Source: Candidatus Eisenbacteria bacterium (GTDB taxonomy: Bacteria > Eisenbacteria > RBG-16-71-46). From it: a stretch of DNA of 60,973 nucleotides. The notes under the pieces are model-generated. The model saw only the letters and a list, made by a program, of their open reading frames with translations. It did not search any database and was not told where the DNA came from. The position numbers and the translations under genes are program-made. Each line of letters begins with the position of its first letter. The first letter of the stretch is position 1. Below, in pieces: positions 60,546-60,973 of the stretch. The stretch lies in contig DASTBI010000182.1 of the NCBI GenBank assembly GCA_035712145.1, forward strand, positions 1 through 60,973, in the 5' to 3' direction.

Positions 60546-60766
60546 CCCGCGACATCGACCCAACGAAGGACAGCTCGTCGGCGATCGCGGCTGTCAACGA
60601 ATCGCAACGTAACACAAGACGAGTACGCTGCCGAGCCTGCGACGGGATGCTCTACCCGAACCTGGGCTGCGGGCACCAGCGAGGTTGTAAGCAAGCCTGG
60701 GCCATCTGGGAATCAAAGGCGTCCTCGCGGCGTAGCTACTGAGTCACGCACCCGACCCTTCCCAAC

Positions 60767-60973
60767 ATGCGCCCCATTCACGACCCTCACGAGCCGACAC
60801 GACTGACGTTGGAGCGCAGCGTCCTCGATGGGCCTGCCACGCTCGCTCCGGCGATGAGGCGAGCGGCCTCGGATCCGGCGCTCTGGCATGAGCTGCCGGC
60901 CGAGCTCCGGCCGCTGCTCGAGAAGATTTGGAGCACTGCCTATCGAGTGACCGACGAGGACGTCGCCGCCCTC
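60767..60973 (+). CDS. Carboxymuconolactone decarboxylase-like protein, 5' part
   Basis: 69 codons are visible from ATG at 60767 to the right edge. The protein starts MRPIHDPHEPTRLTLERS and contains LPAELRPLLEKIWSTAYRVT followed by DEDVAAL, which resembles the N-terminal region of CMD/AhpD-related proteins of soil bacteria. The Cys motif that would confirm it lies beyond the window. The divergent gap to the nuclease gene (60546-60766) must hold promoters for both; nothing specific is seen in it. Confidence 0.5.
   Translation, partial: MRPIHDPHEPTRLTLERSVLDGPATLAPAMRRAASDPALWHELPAELRPLLEKIWSTAYRVTDEDVAAL

Noticed and set aside
1-60973. CRISPR arrays, tRNA, rRNA and intact insertion sequences
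   Set aside because: No regularly spaced direct repeats, no cloverleaf with conserved T-loop, no rRNA stretch and no transposase gene were seen in reading the window; short or degenerate copies cannot be excluded by eye.

Overview
This is a high-GC window with tightly packed genes, many ATGA or GTGA start/stop overlaps, and no rRNA, tRNA, CRISPR array or intact insertion sequence that I could see. The cell is clearly Gram-negative. It carries outer-membrane barrels, lipoproteins with lipoboxes, a lipid-A-biosynthesis N-terminal (LAB_N) protein, an RND efflux pump with its adaptor, and a PapD-like periplasmic chaperone. A large secreted cytochrome/YVTN protein ends in a FlgD/T9SS-like C-terminal domain. 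That, together with the DUF222-type HNH protein, makes me think of an uncultivated FCB-related lineage such as Candidatus Eisenbacteria. This taxonomic guess is inference from style only.

Layout. 1-8.5 kb: a NUDIX hydrolase (cut by the window edge), radC, a secreted protein, then selA-smc-ftsY on the minus strand and a frameshifted lipoprotein gene. 8.5-13 kb: an HNH protein and a coupled epimerase/oxidoreductase/unknown operon. 13-19 kb: the secreted diheme YVTN protein, a LemA operon with two GIDE-domain paralogues, a decayed GNAT gene, a 54-residue membrane protein, and mutT with a coupled 38-codon ORF. 19-24 kb: an AAC(3)-I-like acetyltransferase, RtcB, an HExxH protein, and a three-gene coupled set (GT2, LAB_N, ArnT-like GT-C) that looks like envelope glycolipid modification. 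24-30 kb: a heavy-metal efflux operon (Cys/His lipoprotein, adaptor, HME-RND pump, TlpA-like thioredoxin) with a Cys-rich secreted protein upstream. 30-34.3 kb: a plus-strand surface locus of pilin-like subunit, PapD-like chaperone, barrel/usher-like protein and small barrel. 34-39 kb: hydrolase, SDR, a GT-C-like membrane protein with a TPR tail, a dead hsdR fragment and a DUF4143 ATPase. 39-47 kb: one almost fully coupled Fe-S assembly operon (MerR-sufA-sufC-sufB-sufD-sufS-sufU-Rieske-sufT-DUF2214). 47-51 kb: icd and assorted small genes, then a DUF481 barrel. 51-61 kb: cold-shock gene with flanking intrinsic terminators, an unknown membrane protein flanked by GC-rich palindromes, a SWIM/SNF2 helicase, a diacylglycerol-kinase-like protein, a rhomboid-TPR protein, a Cas4-like/DEDD double nuclease and the start of a CMD-like gene.

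The most interesting items are these. The pilin/chaperone/barrel locus resembles a divergent chaperone-usher system. The suf operon is headed by a MerR regulator with a CxxC-x8-CxxC cluster and a recognisable MerR promoter. The metal efflux operon has two coupled lipoproteins sharing the same double Cys/His motif. There is a perfect terminator hairpin upstream of the cold-shock gene with no plus-strand gene before it. There are three clear gene remnants (lipoprotein, GNAT, hsdR).
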